A DNA stretch of 64,000 nucleotides from Leucaena leucocephala (GCA_037074615.1 CM073538.1:20051068-20115067), one strand, 5' to 3'; positions 26,501-38,649 are shown, counted from the stretch's first letter. The notes: generated by a model from the sequence alone, not told the origin. Numbers and translations: made by a program.

Positions 26501-28099
26501 GTATGAATATAATACTATAATAGTTCTTAATCTTTTTTAGTTGTAGTATCTAAAATTTAATTCTGATCTCTAGATATATATTGAAATTTTAACCTTTATT
26601 TTAACTTCATAAGATTATATATATATATATATATGTGAAATCAATAAACAATAGGGGCCATCTTTAGTCCATCCTCATGTTCAAATATCCAGGATCTAGT
26701 CCCTACGCTCGGCCCCAAAACTTGGGGCTCATAATAAATTTAAAAGCCAATGGGCCCAAAAATTATCATAGCCTAGACCACTGCAAAGATGAAAGCACAC
26801 TCGGGGGAAGTTTTGGGGCGTAGAACCTCTCCAGTCCCCACTACACCCTAACATATATCTCCAGTAATTGGCTAATCAATTCCACTCACTGAATGTCCAA
26901 TTAAGGGGCAAGGGTGTCCCAACAATAGCTTTCTCTATATCCAATGATTGAATTTGGTACTAGCTAATTAAGTGGTTAAGGGCCTGCCACTGGGGCAACT
27001 CTTGTTAGTCCAATGGCTCTTACACTTGTTTTTATATGTATAAATATATTTTTATTATAGGCAATTATGTTCAACATATCATTAAATATTAAATTGTGTA
27101 TTTCTCTTAATAAAAATTTTAAAAATTAGTTTTCTTTTGTTATACATAATTTTAGGGGTGATATAGCTCATACATAAAGATTAAGAGAAGTGTTAGTTTT
27201 TAGATAAAAAAAAATTATGGGCAAAATCCTTGGCCCATTAAAATTATTCAACGTAATACTTAAATTTGGATACGTATTGTACCCAGAAGAATGATTTGGA
27301 TATGTAGCTCAATTCAATGTTTTAAGTAGTTTTGAAATTGCCTTTGCATTGTCATTCTCGATCTATATCCATTTTTCCAAGTGACATACAAAATCCTACC
27401 AACGTCAACACCATCGTATTCTCATGCATTAGAGGTTTTATCTCTCATTCAGGAGATTCCTTGTATCACATAGGAGGCTTTTTTAAAACAATAACTACTT
27501 GATTAAGGTATATCTAATATTTTATAGTATATTCATCATTTTAAATTATTTTTTATATGCATTCAATATTTTTTTTCAAAATAATATTTTAAAATATTTT
27601 TTCCATGCGCCTCTAATACTCTAAAATATTTATTTGACTTATTTAGTATTAAGGTACAAAAAATACTTTATGGTATTATATACATTTAAAAAATATTTTT
27701 AAAATATTATATGCACAAAAAATATTTTAAAATATTAGATATATATGATAAAATATTTTAAGGTATTACATGCACTTTAACATTAATTACTTTATTGAGT
27801 TCATAATATAAGGTACCTCAATAAAAATAAAAATACTGTTTAACTCATCAAAAACGTTTTAAATTATGAAAAAATTTCAATTTTACCGTTATTAAGGAAC
27901 TTAAATTTTCTCTTATCTCTCTATAATTAAATAAGGGATTAAATTAAAAAATAATAATTAATAATTCTCTTTGTAACTTAAATTATTTAGTAAAGATTAC
28001 TTCTAGAAAGTGCCATATTAGAGCAGGGAGAGAGTATACAACTTTGTTAGAGTTAGAGCCAACTAGTTAGTAGCTTGTGAGGAGGTGATGAAGTTGATT

Positions 28100-28440
28100 G
28101 CTGGGTTACGCGTATTTAATTAATTGAGTGGAATTGAAATCCGAAACAAAGCGTGCTTAGGCGGCTAATCAAGTCAAGCCACGCGCAATTCCGGAAACCA
28201 AACAGGGAAGGAAGCACGTGACTCGACGGACGCTCCGAATAATACAACAAAATGAGGGATCCATATGTGTCGGTGGGACACGTGGCAGGATAAGACGACG
28301 GGGACCCCACCCGGAAACCCGGATCCAAGAGACATGGTCACATTCTTGACTACCCTCGTTGTTGCTTTGCGTCGGGGGTTCCCTTTGTTTGAATTTTGAG
28401 TTTTCTTCGCCCCACCAAAACTAAACTCCCACATCTCTAC
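28100..28440. promoter_or_regulatory. ABRE/G-box-containing island
   Basis: A less AT-rich segment with CACGTG at 28215-28220, GGGACACGTGGCAGG spanning 28279-28284, and GATAAG at 28289-28294. ACACGTGGC is the classic abscisic-acid response core and GATAAG a light-response box. No gene is recognised on either side within 3 kb, so its target is unknown. Confidence 0.3.
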
Positions 28441-28480
28441 GCCTTTTTGTTTTATCTTTTTACACGGTATGAAAATGGGA

Positions 28481-28506
28481 ATATATATATATATATATAT
28501 ATATAT
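28481..28506. repeat. (AT)n microsatellite
   Basis: Uninterrupted AT run. Confidence 0.95.
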
Positions 28507-28589
28507 TAAATCTAGAGCAATATGTATACACTAAGAGGTTACGAGTGGATGAAACCTCTATCAGCTTTTTGTTAGATAAATTTTAATTT

Positions 28590-28795
28590 TTGTTGTTATA
28601 AGAAAATTTAGATAGATTCAGTATCAATTCTTTATTAAAGTTAGAATATAATCTAAAGATTCAGAGAATATTTATAGGAGACTTTTGAGATTGTCTATCA
28701 AATGAATCTTCATGACTGTAATTAGAATTAAAATTATATTCTTATGGGATACGAGTATGTTCCTTATTATTTGTATTAACTATCATTAACTATAC
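28590..28795 (-). mobile_element. SINE-like element, family R2
   Basis: It shares GAGAATATTTATAGGAGACTT, AAATGAATCTTCATGACTGTAATTAGAATTAAAATTATATTC-like blocks and GTTCCTTATTATTTGTATTAA with the other R2 copies, in the same order. Confidence 0.55.
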
Positions 28796-29297
28796 AAATT
28801 TTAATTAAACTCACATACAGACACGTAGAAGTTCTACAAACAGAGTAATAGAAGACTTATAAATATATCTTGAAATTGGAACTAATCTAAAATATGATAA
28901 CGGAAATCATATAGCATAGTTAACAAGAAAAAATACCAGTGTCTGTTTTAACTGACAATGGGTTTGGTGATAGCCACCAAAAAAAGTCGTACCAGTCAAA
29001 GAACTTTCAAGAATTGGATATGATATGTCGCTCATTCAATCTACCATCTACGTACATAATAACCTCCTATCAAGGTTATAAGTAACTAAATATGGACTGC
29101 ATAAAAACTCTTAACATAAATTGAGCTTAAACTAACAAACACATCATATTTAGAATATTTTAATTAGATATCCAGTACAATTAGGGCATAAATCTATTGA
29201 AATACGTATAAGTCTAAAGACACAACTTTCTTCCTCACTCCTTCTTCTTCAACTCTTCAGAGAATCTTGCAATCATCAACACTTTCACTCGCAAAAT

Positions 29298-29300
<3 letters not shown>

Positions 29301-29335
<35 letters not shown>
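29301..29335. repeat. (TA)n microsatellite
   Basis: Uninterrupted TA run of about 17 units. Confidence 0.95.
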
Positions 29336-29337
<2 letters not shown>

Positions 29338-29550
29338 CTCTCAACGGTAATCTCTGAATATGTGGCAGGTTCACTCAAATATGTGAAATGAGAGAGACGA
29401 AGGACAGAGAGATAGAAGCCAAACAATAGGCAACAGCTGATAGTGTGGGGGTCTGGGGGTAAAAACTTTCAGTGACTTATGAAAACTTCATTCGCAAAGT
29501 TTGCTTTGTCCATTGAGCTGTCTCTAACTCTGCCACCTACATTAACCGGA

Positions 29551-29580
29551 CCCCCCCCCCCTTCCCCCTTCCCCCTTCCC
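29551..29580 (-). repeat. C-rich tract; G-quadruplex motif on minus strand
   Basis: Plus strand reads C11-TT-C5-TT-C5-TT-C3. The minus strand therefore has four G runs of three or more joined by AA, a textbook G-quadruplex pattern with short equal loops. Function unknown. Confidence 0.8.
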
Positions 29581-29715
29581 TCATGTGGGCTCGTTCATGG
29601 GTCTGAAACGCCGAGCCAATGGGACCCGCCGGCCACCTCTGTACCACCCCACTTGATATCCACCATTTTCCTAAAAGCCTTCATGCATATCAACTCATAA
29701 TTAATTTTATAATGC

Positions 29716-29718
<3 letters not shown>

Positions 29719-29747
<29 letters not shown>
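29719..29747. repeat. (TA)n microsatellite
   Basis: Uninterrupted TA run. Confidence 0.95.
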
Positions 29748-29749
<2 letters not shown>

Positions 29750-30529
29750 GATCCTTCACATTCAGTCATTTAGTGTCCAATCTCATGTTTTCCACTTTGT
29801 TTATGGCCTTTAGTGTCTCCTTTCTTCAATATAATTATATAAATTAAAGTCAGGTATGTTTCTCAAATTCATTAAGATCTATCAACTAGATCAACTTTAA
29901 GCGAATTTAATATGTATTCATTTACTCATATAGTATATAGCAATGTTATGGGGCCATATAGAGCTTAAAAAGTTAAACAAAATCTATTGAGGCTGATAGG
30001 GTTAGGTATTAAATAGAAGGAATGATTATAAATTATAACAAATGCAGGTGTAAAAGTGTACAAAAGTGGCAATATGTCAAACAAGGCGTGACTAATGATT
30101 CTCAATTCTCATCTTCTAGTTCATTGTTGTTCTATGTATAGAAATTAGACGGGCCTTTTTCAAACAAGAAACTTATCATATACAGTAGCCATGTTTCCTA
30201 TAAATAGCCTAGGTGTATGTCTTTTTTAATTTGTTAAATCATTTATTCTTAATCATTCTTTTCCATCTAGATCACAGGCCCCTTATTCCTGTCTTGAACA
30301 TTATTTGTGTTTACTTTAGGAGAAAATGGAGAGACAAAGTAACCCCACGGTCAGATTATGATTAGCAAATTAAAACCCCTCTCCCACGTGATTTTTCCAT
30401 ACTGAATACATTGTAAATCACCTTATCCCTGAAAATTCATAATGATTCAAGCCCCATCAACATCGACTTATCTATCTATCTATATCTTAGTAAATTAATG
30501 CATTATCTCATGTCTTATTCAATTAAATA

Positions 30530-30766
30530 CTTATTCAGTCTTTAATATAAGAATTATTTAATTAAAAAAATTAGTTAATGTGGTATATTTTATTTAAAAA
30601 TACCCTAATTATTTTTCTTAACTCTCTTACTCTCTCTTTCAATTGATTATTATTGAGAGAGTATTAATAGGGATAATTTAAAAAAAATAATAAATATAAA
30701 AAATATGTTTTATATATTTATAATCAAGATAAATATTTTAATTATGTTCTATATTAAAGAGTAGAG

Positions 30767-30775
<9 letters not shown>
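30530..30775. mobile_element. Probable Stowaway-like MITE
   Basis: The left end CAGTCTTTAATATAAGAATT and the reverse complement of the right end, CTCTACTCTTTAATATAGAA, form an imperfect inverted repeat like that of the element at 22504-22728. Ends are less certain because a TA microsatellite follows. Confidence 0.4.
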
Positions 30776-30811
<36 letters not shown>

Positions 30812-30842
30812 GTATATTCCTATTATATATATATATATATAT
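30776..30842. repeat. Compound (TA)n/(TATG)n microsatellite
   Basis: Two TA runs (30776-30801 and 30824-30842) separated by a TGTA/TGTG-type stretch. Confidence 0.9.
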
Positions 30843-31062
30843 CTTTGTACAGTTTGTCAGATAAATGTTCAGCTTTTGAACTGTGAAGTTCCCATTTGCC
30901 CTAGTGATCTTCACAGATTGCGTGTGTGTGTGTGAGAGAGAGAGAGAGCACTGTTTCGTCACATATCTCTGTGTGTGTGCGTGTTGTGAAGTTTCAAAAT
31001 TTTACAACTTGAATGAGATTAGCAAGAAGCCACCGGTGTTTCAGTATTCAAATTGATCACTA

Positions 31063-31195
31063 ATAGCTTTGTGGCTTAATTAGTGGTATGAAAAACTTTT
31101 CTCTAAGTGAGGAATTATAGTGTTATAGGTTCAATCTTACTTATCATTTAAGGCTGATAGTGCTTGCTAGGCCCCACTAAACAAAAAAGAAAAAT
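31063..31195 (+). mobile_element. Short tRNA-derived SINE
   Basis: TGGCTTAATTAGTGG at 31072-31086 is a good Pol III A box. GGTTCAATCTT at 31128-31138 is a good B box at typical tRNA-like spacing. The unit ends after GCCCCACTAA in an A-rich tail (ACAAAAAAGAAAAA). It is about 130 bp and better preserved than the other SINE-like copies. Confidence 0.6.
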
Positions 31196-31283
31196 CAAGT
31201 TCATCAACACTTATTTATATATGTATTCTTAAAAGCCATTGTTTCTTAGGGATATATAGGAGGATGAAGCTGGAATTATAGGA

Positions 31284-31303
31284 GTGTGTGTGTGTGTGTG
31301 TGT
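31284..31303. repeat. (TG)n microsatellite
   Basis: Uninterrupted TG run. Confidence 0.95.
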
Positions 31304-31799
31304 CTATATACATATACTAGGGGAAGGAACATTTGCAAATGTTATGTTATCGTCTTGTACTGAGAAAACTGTGTCTTTATTGAAAAACATTAAATGAAAG
31401 AAAGAGATGTGTCATAAATTGTCTGTGTATGTGTAGCATCCATATCCGAGTCAGGCGCTCAGTACATTTATATTTCTGTTTTATTTCATTTACCTATGCT
31501 TGTTTGATCCCGCAGAGATTCACTTTTCATACTCGTATGCATAAAATAAAAAAATAAAAAAAGAAGAAGAGAAAACAAGACCTAAAATTATATGAGTGTT
31601 ATAATGATCTGCTTTGTTCGGTTGCATAATAGAATATATACATATATATATATATAATATTTTTTATATCATTAATATAACACATATTTTATAATAAATT
31701 TACATTATAAATTATGTCTTATATTTATAACTAGAAGAGTCTTATTATTTAACAACAATAAATATTATCTCACTAGGAGAGATAAGCTATATGTATGTA

Positions 31800-31995
31800 T
31801 TATACGAGGTCATTGTATTATATTAATAATCAAATCTTTAGATATATTATTAATAAAAAGGTCACAAATTTAATAATTTTATTAAATATTTTCTTTGGCC
31901 TTTTCCTCTATTTGCCTTTGCAGATAATTCCATATTGCTTAATCTATCATTTTCACTGGCATATCCAATCTAATAAGTCTTTATTGTGTATGTCT
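31800..31995 (+). promoter_or_regulatory. Upstream block duplicated between the two RGF/GLV genes (copy A)
   Basis: It lies 670-860 bp upstream of the first RGF/GLV start codon. Collinear blocks shared with 37610-37790 include AATCTTTA(G/A)ATATATTATTA, TTTAATAATTTTATT and GGCA(T/C)ATCCAAT, the last followed by a TTATTGTGTATGTC/TTTTTTGTATGTGT block. This suggests the duplication included upstream DNA. Confidence 0.5.
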
Positions 31996-32263
31996 AACTA
32001 ACTTAAATAATTTTTTATTATTTTTTCTTTAATAAATATCATTCTAACTCTTTCTTTTATATATATGTTTATTATTAATCTTATTATTTCTTATATAACC
32101 AGTTAACCACACATCCTCTCAACATCCACAACACTTTACTACCATACAATATTGTTGGGGTTATAACACTTTGATAAAACTTCCTTTTAGACAATTGAAA
32201 TTAATTTTTCCTCTTTTCATTTTAAGAATGCGATGTGGTTATTCACAGTTAAAACCATATTTC

Positions 32264-32270
<7 letters not shown>

Positions 32271-32304
<34 letters not shown>

Positions 32305-32313
32305 TAGATAGAT
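32271..32313. repeat. (TA)n(GATA)n microsatellite
   Basis: A TA run of about 15 units followed by short AGAT repeats, about 350 bp upstream of the first RGF/GLV start codon. Confidence 0.95.
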
Positions 32314-32550
32314 GTATCTGGAAACATCTGAATAAATATAATTTATGGGAGGAGGAAACATGATGAGAAATGGAAAAGATGGAGGGTTTCTTGTGTGTAA
32401 GGTAATTAGGACCCCGTTTTCTGAGCAAATGCAAGTGTTGTCATTTTCAAAGGAGACACTGATTTGAAACCTTAATTTGCAACTATTTCTTTTTTTCTCC
32501 TTTTGTTGTTTAGTCATCCCATAATATTGGTAACTACTCTCGATTCTGCC

Positions 32551-32557
32551 TATAAAA
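32551..32557 (+). promoter_or_regulatory. TATA box of RGF/GLV gene A
   Basis: TATAAAA 111 bp before the start codon. The expected transcript start near 32580 would place a (CT)n run (32592-32610) in the 5' UTR. Confidence 0.6.
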
Positions 32558-32661
32558 AGAGGCCAATCTACCACATATATGTATATACATATCTCTCTCT
32601 CTCTCTCTCCAAAGCTTCATTTCTCAGTTATTTAAAAACCAAAGATCTCATCACTATATTC

Positions 32662-33141
32662 ATGGCTATGACAACTACTAGCAAGCGTCTGCTTCTTGTA
32701 GCTTTTCTCTTGCTTTGCTTCATCTCTCTTACAGCCCAAGGTAACCATAAATCTCTGGTCTAGCTTCAAGTTATTCTTTCTTTTCAGTTGCAAAGATATA
32801 TGATGCATTTTAAGATTCGTTCTTAAACAATGCTTAACATTGGTATCAAGTAGCAGATATAGCTGTATAAAAAAGTTACTTTATCTCTCTCTCTCTCTCT
32901 ATATGTATATCTTAAATTCTAAATTTGAAAATAATCCAAGGATTGTTGATTGGTTGCAGGTCGAAGTTTGCGAGAGAGTAGTGGGAATAATGAAGCAGAA
33001 CATGAGGAGGGGTTCAAGAGTAATATGGTTAAGACGAGCAAAGCTGGGAAGAAAGCAGATAATAAGAATAATACTAATGATGACGAATTCATGACAATGG
33101 ACTACACTCCTGCAAAAAAGAATCCTCCCATTCATAATTAA
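32662..33141 (+). CDS. RGF/GLV (CLEL) signalling-peptide precursor, copy A
   Basis: Small secreted precursor of the ROOT MERISTEM GROWTH FACTOR / GOLVEN family. The mature 13-residue peptide, tyrosine-sulfated in known members, signals through RGI/RGFR receptor kinases in root meristem and gravitropic growth. Two exons, 32662-32740 and 32960-33141 (intron GT-AG, phase 1), encode 86 aa. Residues 1-26 form a signal peptide (KRLLLVAFLLLCFISLTAQ). RSLR follows directly at residues 28-31 and resembles the RxLx site cut by subtilase SBT6.1. A charged, variable spacer leads to the last 13 residues, DYTPAKKNPPIHN, with the conserved Asp-Tyr and terminal HN. A TATA box lies upstream. A second ATG two codons in could also be used. 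It is half of a tandem pair with the gene at 38235. Confidence 0.93.
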
Positions 33142-34835
33142 ATCACTCTGGTCACTTTAGATTCTCTATATACACACACTTCTTTATTGTAAATTAAAGT
33201 GTTTTCTATTATTGAGTGTAGAGAGAGATAGAGCTATATATAGGAAGAACTCAGTATTTTGAATTTTGAAGTTGCAGGAGAGAGGATCATAATTTTGAGA
33301 AATGAGATGTAACAATTACAAGTAATTTCTTGAGATAACTACATCTCGAAAGTTAACGAGAGTTTAACATCTTATAAGATCTATCTTTCAAAGTCATTCT
33401 CCCAATATGAGACTCATAACAGAATATAAGTTATAAAAGCACAAGATGAGATGCTTTTGGAAAGTTGGGGATGTATAGCCAAAAGCATATTGCTTCATAT
33501 TTAATTTGCTTGAATATTATTAAATATATTGCTCCTTCAATTCAAAACATGCATGGTGGGGAGCTAACGAGCTTGTACCTTTTTGATCAATTCTTGTTAT
33601 TGCATCATCACCATCATTGATGTGGATGAGATTTTTATCAATAATAATAATAATATTATTATAATCTAAGCACATATTGGAGGTATGATAAAACAGTATA
33701 TGTGTGTGTTGAAATTGAGGGGTCCAGCTGTGTGCATTACCATGAATGGCCACTTATGCGCATATAATGTCAATAAATGTATATAAATTACATATTTTCT
33801 CTCGTCCTATTTAAAGTTTCGTTTGGTCCAAACTGTGCAGAGCAATATGTAATGTTAATTAACAAACTTTCTTTGAATATTACCTCTCTATTTGGTTGTT
33901 ACAATTATTCATTAGCGGTCTTAGCATTTTGCTAATATTTACTTAACTAATCTTAAAGTTAACGAGAATCCAAAACTGAATAAAGGAGAGATGGGTGTTT
34001 TAAAGAATTTATTGTAACTTCACTAATAATTACTTCACGCCGAAATGAAATATTTCGTTGGTCTTGCCTTTATCCAAGCTCTTTAGATGGTGCCGGATGA
34101 AGTCATTGTGCACACTTTCCATGTATCCGATCACCCTACACTCCAACAGCAACACTCATAGGCAATCAAATGTATAGCAAAAATGTAGTGTCTCACCAAT
34201 ATGATATATATGACAAAATAGGAGAGAATAAAATGTGAAAGTTGAAAAGTATATACTTACATCTACATATTGCATCACAAACTCAATAGAAGAAACATCT
34301 TGAGTTGCATCTTCAGATTTTTGTCTCTAAAGTATCTGTGGAGGAGTAATTGACACCTTAAAATTCTCAATTTTTTTTATAGAAACATGTGGCATCTTCA
34401 GATTTAGGGTGTTGCATTGCTTACCAATTAGATACTATTCACTAAGGAAAAGTCTCTCAGTTTATAATAATGATTAATTAATAGCACCATCACAGGTTGC
34501 ATATTTAGTTTATACCATCGCAAGCAGTATATATAGGTAGGTATTCATTAATAAAAGGAAGTTAAGAAGTCCTTCTATATATAACAAGTTACAATATACA
34601 TATATAACTTGCGACAACACACCATATTACATATATCTAGTTTGAGGGATTTTTTTTTGGTTGACTGATGAGTGGTTAGTTAGCAAGTCAAGATAAACAT
34701 ATATAACTTTCATCGGACAAAACAAAAATAGCAGGGGAACAAAATGTTTCATTGGTTAATCGTTACTTTTCTATAACTACTTTAAGAGCAAAAATAGTCA
34801 ATATTGAAGTAACTATTAACCAATGATTTAATAAC

Positions 34836-35300
34836 GATGGTCTAATTAGTTGAACTATTACCTGGACTCATCAATGGCTCGGTTTGAACCAAATAATTGT
34901 TTTTATGATTGAGCCAGATTGAATTGGAGTAGAGCCGCTATTGAGCCGGAACCCGAAATTGGATCCGAGTAGGAATCGGAACAGTTTTTAGAAAACCAGA
35001 GGGATTTTTTGCCTAACGAAAAAAGACTAAAAAATTGCAAAAAAATGTATAAAACATTAAAAAAATTGATCTCAAAAAGCTAACTATATTTTATATTATT
35101 TATGATTGTATGGTGATATTTAATTGAAAATTTAATATACTAAGGTGTTATTATGTTGACAATTATACTTATTATATTTTATTTAATTTTTATTTAATTA
35201 TTATGTCAATCAAACAGCCCAACCGATTTAACCGCTTGAACTATGACTCAATGACCTTTTAGGCTCAACATCTAGTCTGATTTTTAAAACATTGCTATGA
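34836..35300. mobile_element. Degenerate non-autonomous DNA transposon
   Basis: The right part (GCCCAACCGATTTAACCGC, then CAATGACCTTTTAGGCTCAA and a TTTTTAAAACATTG end) resembles a widespread plant element type rich in AACCGGTT-like words. The left part has GGCTCGGTTTGAACC and GGACTCATCAATGGC, which partly mirror the right end. The superfamily (Mutator-like or hAT) cannot be settled by eye. Confidence 0.4.
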
Positions 35301-36084
35301 ACATTATGTCTGTCATTTAAGGGATAACACTGCAAGTATTTTGATATTTAAAGGGTAAAATTTGCTCCAACAAATAGTTTAGAATATTTGGTGCTCTCTG
35401 TGAAATAGTTGAAGGACAAAAATGCCCTTAAACCCAAAGATATATTTGGATTCGGTAATTAAGAGGCAGATCCAATAAGAGGTGGCAAGTGTCTATTTGC
35501 AACTCATAAGATCATTAGATCAATGATCTTATGAGTTACAAATGAATGGTTAGGATAAACTCTTATTGCTTTTATTGAGTAGTCCAACTCATACTGAATT
35601 ATAATAAAAAAGAAAGAAAGATTCAATTAGTTAACACAGCCTGGTGGGATGGATAACTATTTGTGAATTTTCTGGCATTAGTTTGGCCACATCATTTGGA
35701 GGGCTCGTCAAGTCCACAAGGAGTTGGTTCCTTCTCATAGAGACCCAATTTACTTAATGAGGAGTTAAGTCGTGTTTGGTATGTGCCGAATATGCAAGGG
35801 ACAAGACAACCCTACCAACAGCAATATCCCATGTGATGCATAGAAACCACTGTCTATGTTGTCTTTACTCTCATCCAAACACTTCCCATTGTCTTTTTCT
35901 GATAATGATTTCCCCCTCTCCTTTGTCGCCCTTTTCTCCCTTCCTCCATTCCCCTCAATATTATTAATCCCATCCAATTCCATAATTAACCCTAATCTCT
36001 CCCTCTTTCCTCTTTTTATACAAAACAATTTCTGTGCGTTAGATACCGGACTCTTTATGACCCATGATACGCCTCTAGTTTAGA

Positions 36085-36185
36085 AGAGTGAGATATTTAT
36101 AAATAGTTTATTAACACAATTTTCATATTAATAGGATTTGAACCTATAATCTAATAGATTATTTTCCTATGCTCTAAAATATAAG
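36085..36185 (-). mobile_element. SINE-like element, family R4, copy 2
   Basis: On the minus strand, ATTATAGGTTCAAATCCTAT is a near-perfect B box, followed by TAATATGAAAATT as in the copy at 13400-13590. Confidence 0.4.
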
Positions 36186-37609
36186 AGTTAATTAACTTCT
36201 TTAATAGATTTAAAAATTAAATAAATCAGTTAATTATGATCAATTCAACCCCTCAAGATAAATTTATATTATATACTCCTTAATCTACTCAAATTAATCA
36301 ACTGACTCTTATATTATTTATAATTAACTGATTTATTTAATTTTTTTAATCTATCTAAAAAAGTCAATTGACTCTCATGTTAAAGACTGCAATTATTAGA
36401 TTAGTAACTAAATTGACAATTTGTTGGCTCTCTCTATCTCATACTGATCATACTAAAAAACAAGGAGAGCAAACAACAATATTTTCGATATCCACCCATT
36501 TGAATGATTAATTGCTACTTGCTCCGAAATTATATGTACAGACTTTATCAAACTTGTCAAATCATGCTTCCCTTTGAAACATACACATATATTTTGACAT
36601 GTTTTCTATGGTTTTTCGTCAAGGTGCATGTATTTAATGTTGGCAAAACCCTAATATGTGTATTTAAATAAAGTTATAATTAACCTAGGAGAGAGGGAAT
36701 AAAAATATACTTGAGATTAGAATTTTAAGATCCTCCCAGCTGATAGTATTTTTCGGTTATCCAAATATAATATTTTTGTAAATCATGATAATTTAGAGAG
36801 TAATACTTTATTTCAAAATATTCCTGAAATTTTCTTTTCTAAATAACGTGGAAGTTATTAAGAAATTTTTGATAGAGTGCTCAAGGAAAACTTTAAAACT
36901 TGTAGATATGATTAACTGTAATATTTAGTATTCACTCAATTGAGTAAACTATTCTCTCAAGTTCTGAGTCATCTAATAGACAAATTTTATAATAATGTGT
37001 TCTAAAAGTAATATTTATATTATTCATATACAAATCAATCCATGTGAGCTCCTACATATATGTGTCTATATATATACACACACTAAACACATACCATTTT
37101 TATTAGTTTTTCAATATTTATTTCGCGACCATAAGTAAGTGGCAGCATGCATGGCACAGTATTCTTCAAATATTAGTTTTTTCATTATTTAATTAGATGT
37201 GATCATGCATCTATATTGAAATTGGATCTTTTACAATCATGAAGTCATGCAGATATATAATTAAAAGCTAGAGTTAATAAGCTTTGTTTTTTTTTTTTCC
37301 TGAATATACATCGAGATATTTTCGTGAACATAGAAAATATTCGGATTTATCTATCTTATGCAATATTTATTGCAGTAAAAGTCAAATTAATGAACATGCA
37401 TGATTAAAATATGTTTTTGCCCTAGGACAAGGGATATATATAATCTCAATCTGGGATTATTTCTGGATCTGCATGCATGGAAATGTTACTTCATAATTTG
37501 AATTTCATGAATACGTATTAATATATTTGTTCTGCTTTAATTTTCATTTTGCCCACCCTAGCCACATTAACAAATTTTATCACACAAGGTGAGATCGATT
37601 ATATATATC

Positions 37610-37790
37610 ATGTGGTGTTGTTATATTTTATTAATAACAAAATCTTTAAATATATTATTAGCTAAATTATAGTGTTTAATAATTTTATTGAGAGTTCTTT
37701 TTAATTTTTTCTGTTTTTTTTGGAGAAATCTATACTACTAGATCTACCTCCTTATTGGCACATCCAATAATCTTTTTTGTATGTGTTTGA
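37610..37790 (+). promoter_or_regulatory. Upstream block duplicated between the two RGF/GLV genes (copy B)
   Basis: It lies 445-625 bp upstream of the second RGF/GLV start codon and is collinear with 31800-31995. See copy A for the shared blocks. Confidence 0.5.
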
Positions 37791-38125
37791 ACCAGTTCAG
37801 ACAATTTTCTCTTCAACAAAAATCACTTCCACTACTCTTTCCATGTATATATTTATTTAGAATATTATGTAGACAGTAATTATCTTTAAAACTTTAGATA
37901 ATTAGTAATTGTAGATAACAACAATGAGTTATCTAAACAAATATGAAAAAAAATTAATATTAAAAAATGATCTAAATATTTAAAAATTTTGAAGATTAAA
38001 ATGCAAGTGATTCAAGAAAAGCACAGGTGGCGTCTATTTCAAGGCAGACAAAAACAGACATGGTGACAATCGTAGGCCATACACTGTTCATGTAATATTA
38101 TACCAAACAGGCCCAGTTCTTCTCT

Positions 38126-38133
38126 TATATAAG
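38126..38133 (+). promoter_or_regulatory. TATA box of RGF/GLV gene B
   Basis: TATATAAG 109 bp before the start codon, almost the same distance as in copy A. Confidence 0.6.
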
Positions 38134-38234
38134 CCCCTCCAATGAACTTACCTTGTGCATATTCGTCAAATCCCATATACACATATCATCCCCAACTCAA
38201 GAACTTCAATATATTTTTAAAGCTCAAGATCATC

Positions 38235-38635
38235 ATGGCTTGTTCAGTAAACAAACGCCTTCTTATCGTGGTTTTCTTCGTTCTCTGCTTCATCTCCTTC
38301 CAAGCTACAGGTACTTAATTATACTAAAAAGTATTATTATTATTATTATTATTTCATGCTTATATATATTATTGTTTTTTTCTTGGTTTTAGATATTGAT
38401 TTTGTTTTCTTTTTTCTGTTGTGTAGAGCGAACATTAAAAGAGAGACGCGATGATAATAAAGGGATGAGTGAAGTGACAATTAATAATGCTGGTCACGAT
38501 GAGAAGGAACGTGGTGATCATCAAACGATATTTAAGCCAAAAGTGAAGAATAATGAGCCTAATAAATCAGACGGCCATGAAGTGTTTTCAATGGATTATA
38601 CACCAGCCTCAAGGAAGCCTCCAATTCACAACTGA
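38235..38635 (+). CDS. RGF/GLV (CLEL) signalling-peptide precursor, copy B
   Basis: Second member of the tandem pair. Exons 38235-38310 and 38427-38635 (GT-AG, phase 1, the same intron position as copy A) encode 94 aa. A signal peptide (KRLLIVVFFVLCFISFQAT) is followed directly by RTLK at residues 27-30, again like an RxLx subtilase site. The spacer is charged and differs almost completely from copy A. The last 13 residues, DYTPASRKPPIHN, match copy A at 10 of 13 positions. The preceding (F)SMDY/(F)MTMDY context is also shared. The slow change of signal peptide and mature peptide against a fast-changing spacer is what the family normally shows. Whether the two copies differ in expression cannot be told. 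Confidence 0.93.
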
Positions 38636-38649
38636 TTTATTTATATATA

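Larger units (their letters stand above)
25760..32100. other. Gene-free intergenic region
   Basis: No gene is supported between the EME1 promoter and the first RGF/GLV gene. It contains several SINE-like copies, five (TA)n arrays, a (TG)n array, a C-rich tract at 29551-29580, and less AT-rich islands at about 26650-27020, 28100-28440 and 29430-29690 that may be regulatory or relic promoters. Confidence 0.7.
33200..37600. other. Intergenic region between the two RGF/GLV genes
   Basis: No gene is supported. It contains a degenerate DNA-transposon remnant at about 34836-35300, a SINE-like element near 36085, and Stowaway-related AT-rich sequence near 36180-36385. The stretch 35765-36080 is CT-rich and has possible GTGTTTGG inverted ends near 35772 and 35881, but no convincing element boundary. 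Confidence 0.7.

Noticed and set aside
28174..28434. 86-codon minus-strand ORF
   Set aside because: It lies over the ABRE-bearing island and resembles no known protein; the island is better read as regulatory or relic DNA.
32239..32574. 111-codon minus-strand ORF with a Tyr-Ile repeat
   Set aside because: Produced by translating the TA microsatellite upstream of RGF/GLV gene A.
35765..36083. Possible MITE or gene in a CT-rich segment
   Set aside because: A GTGTTTGG word is mirrored near 35881, but I cannot define both ends or a target duplication, and the frames resemble nothing.
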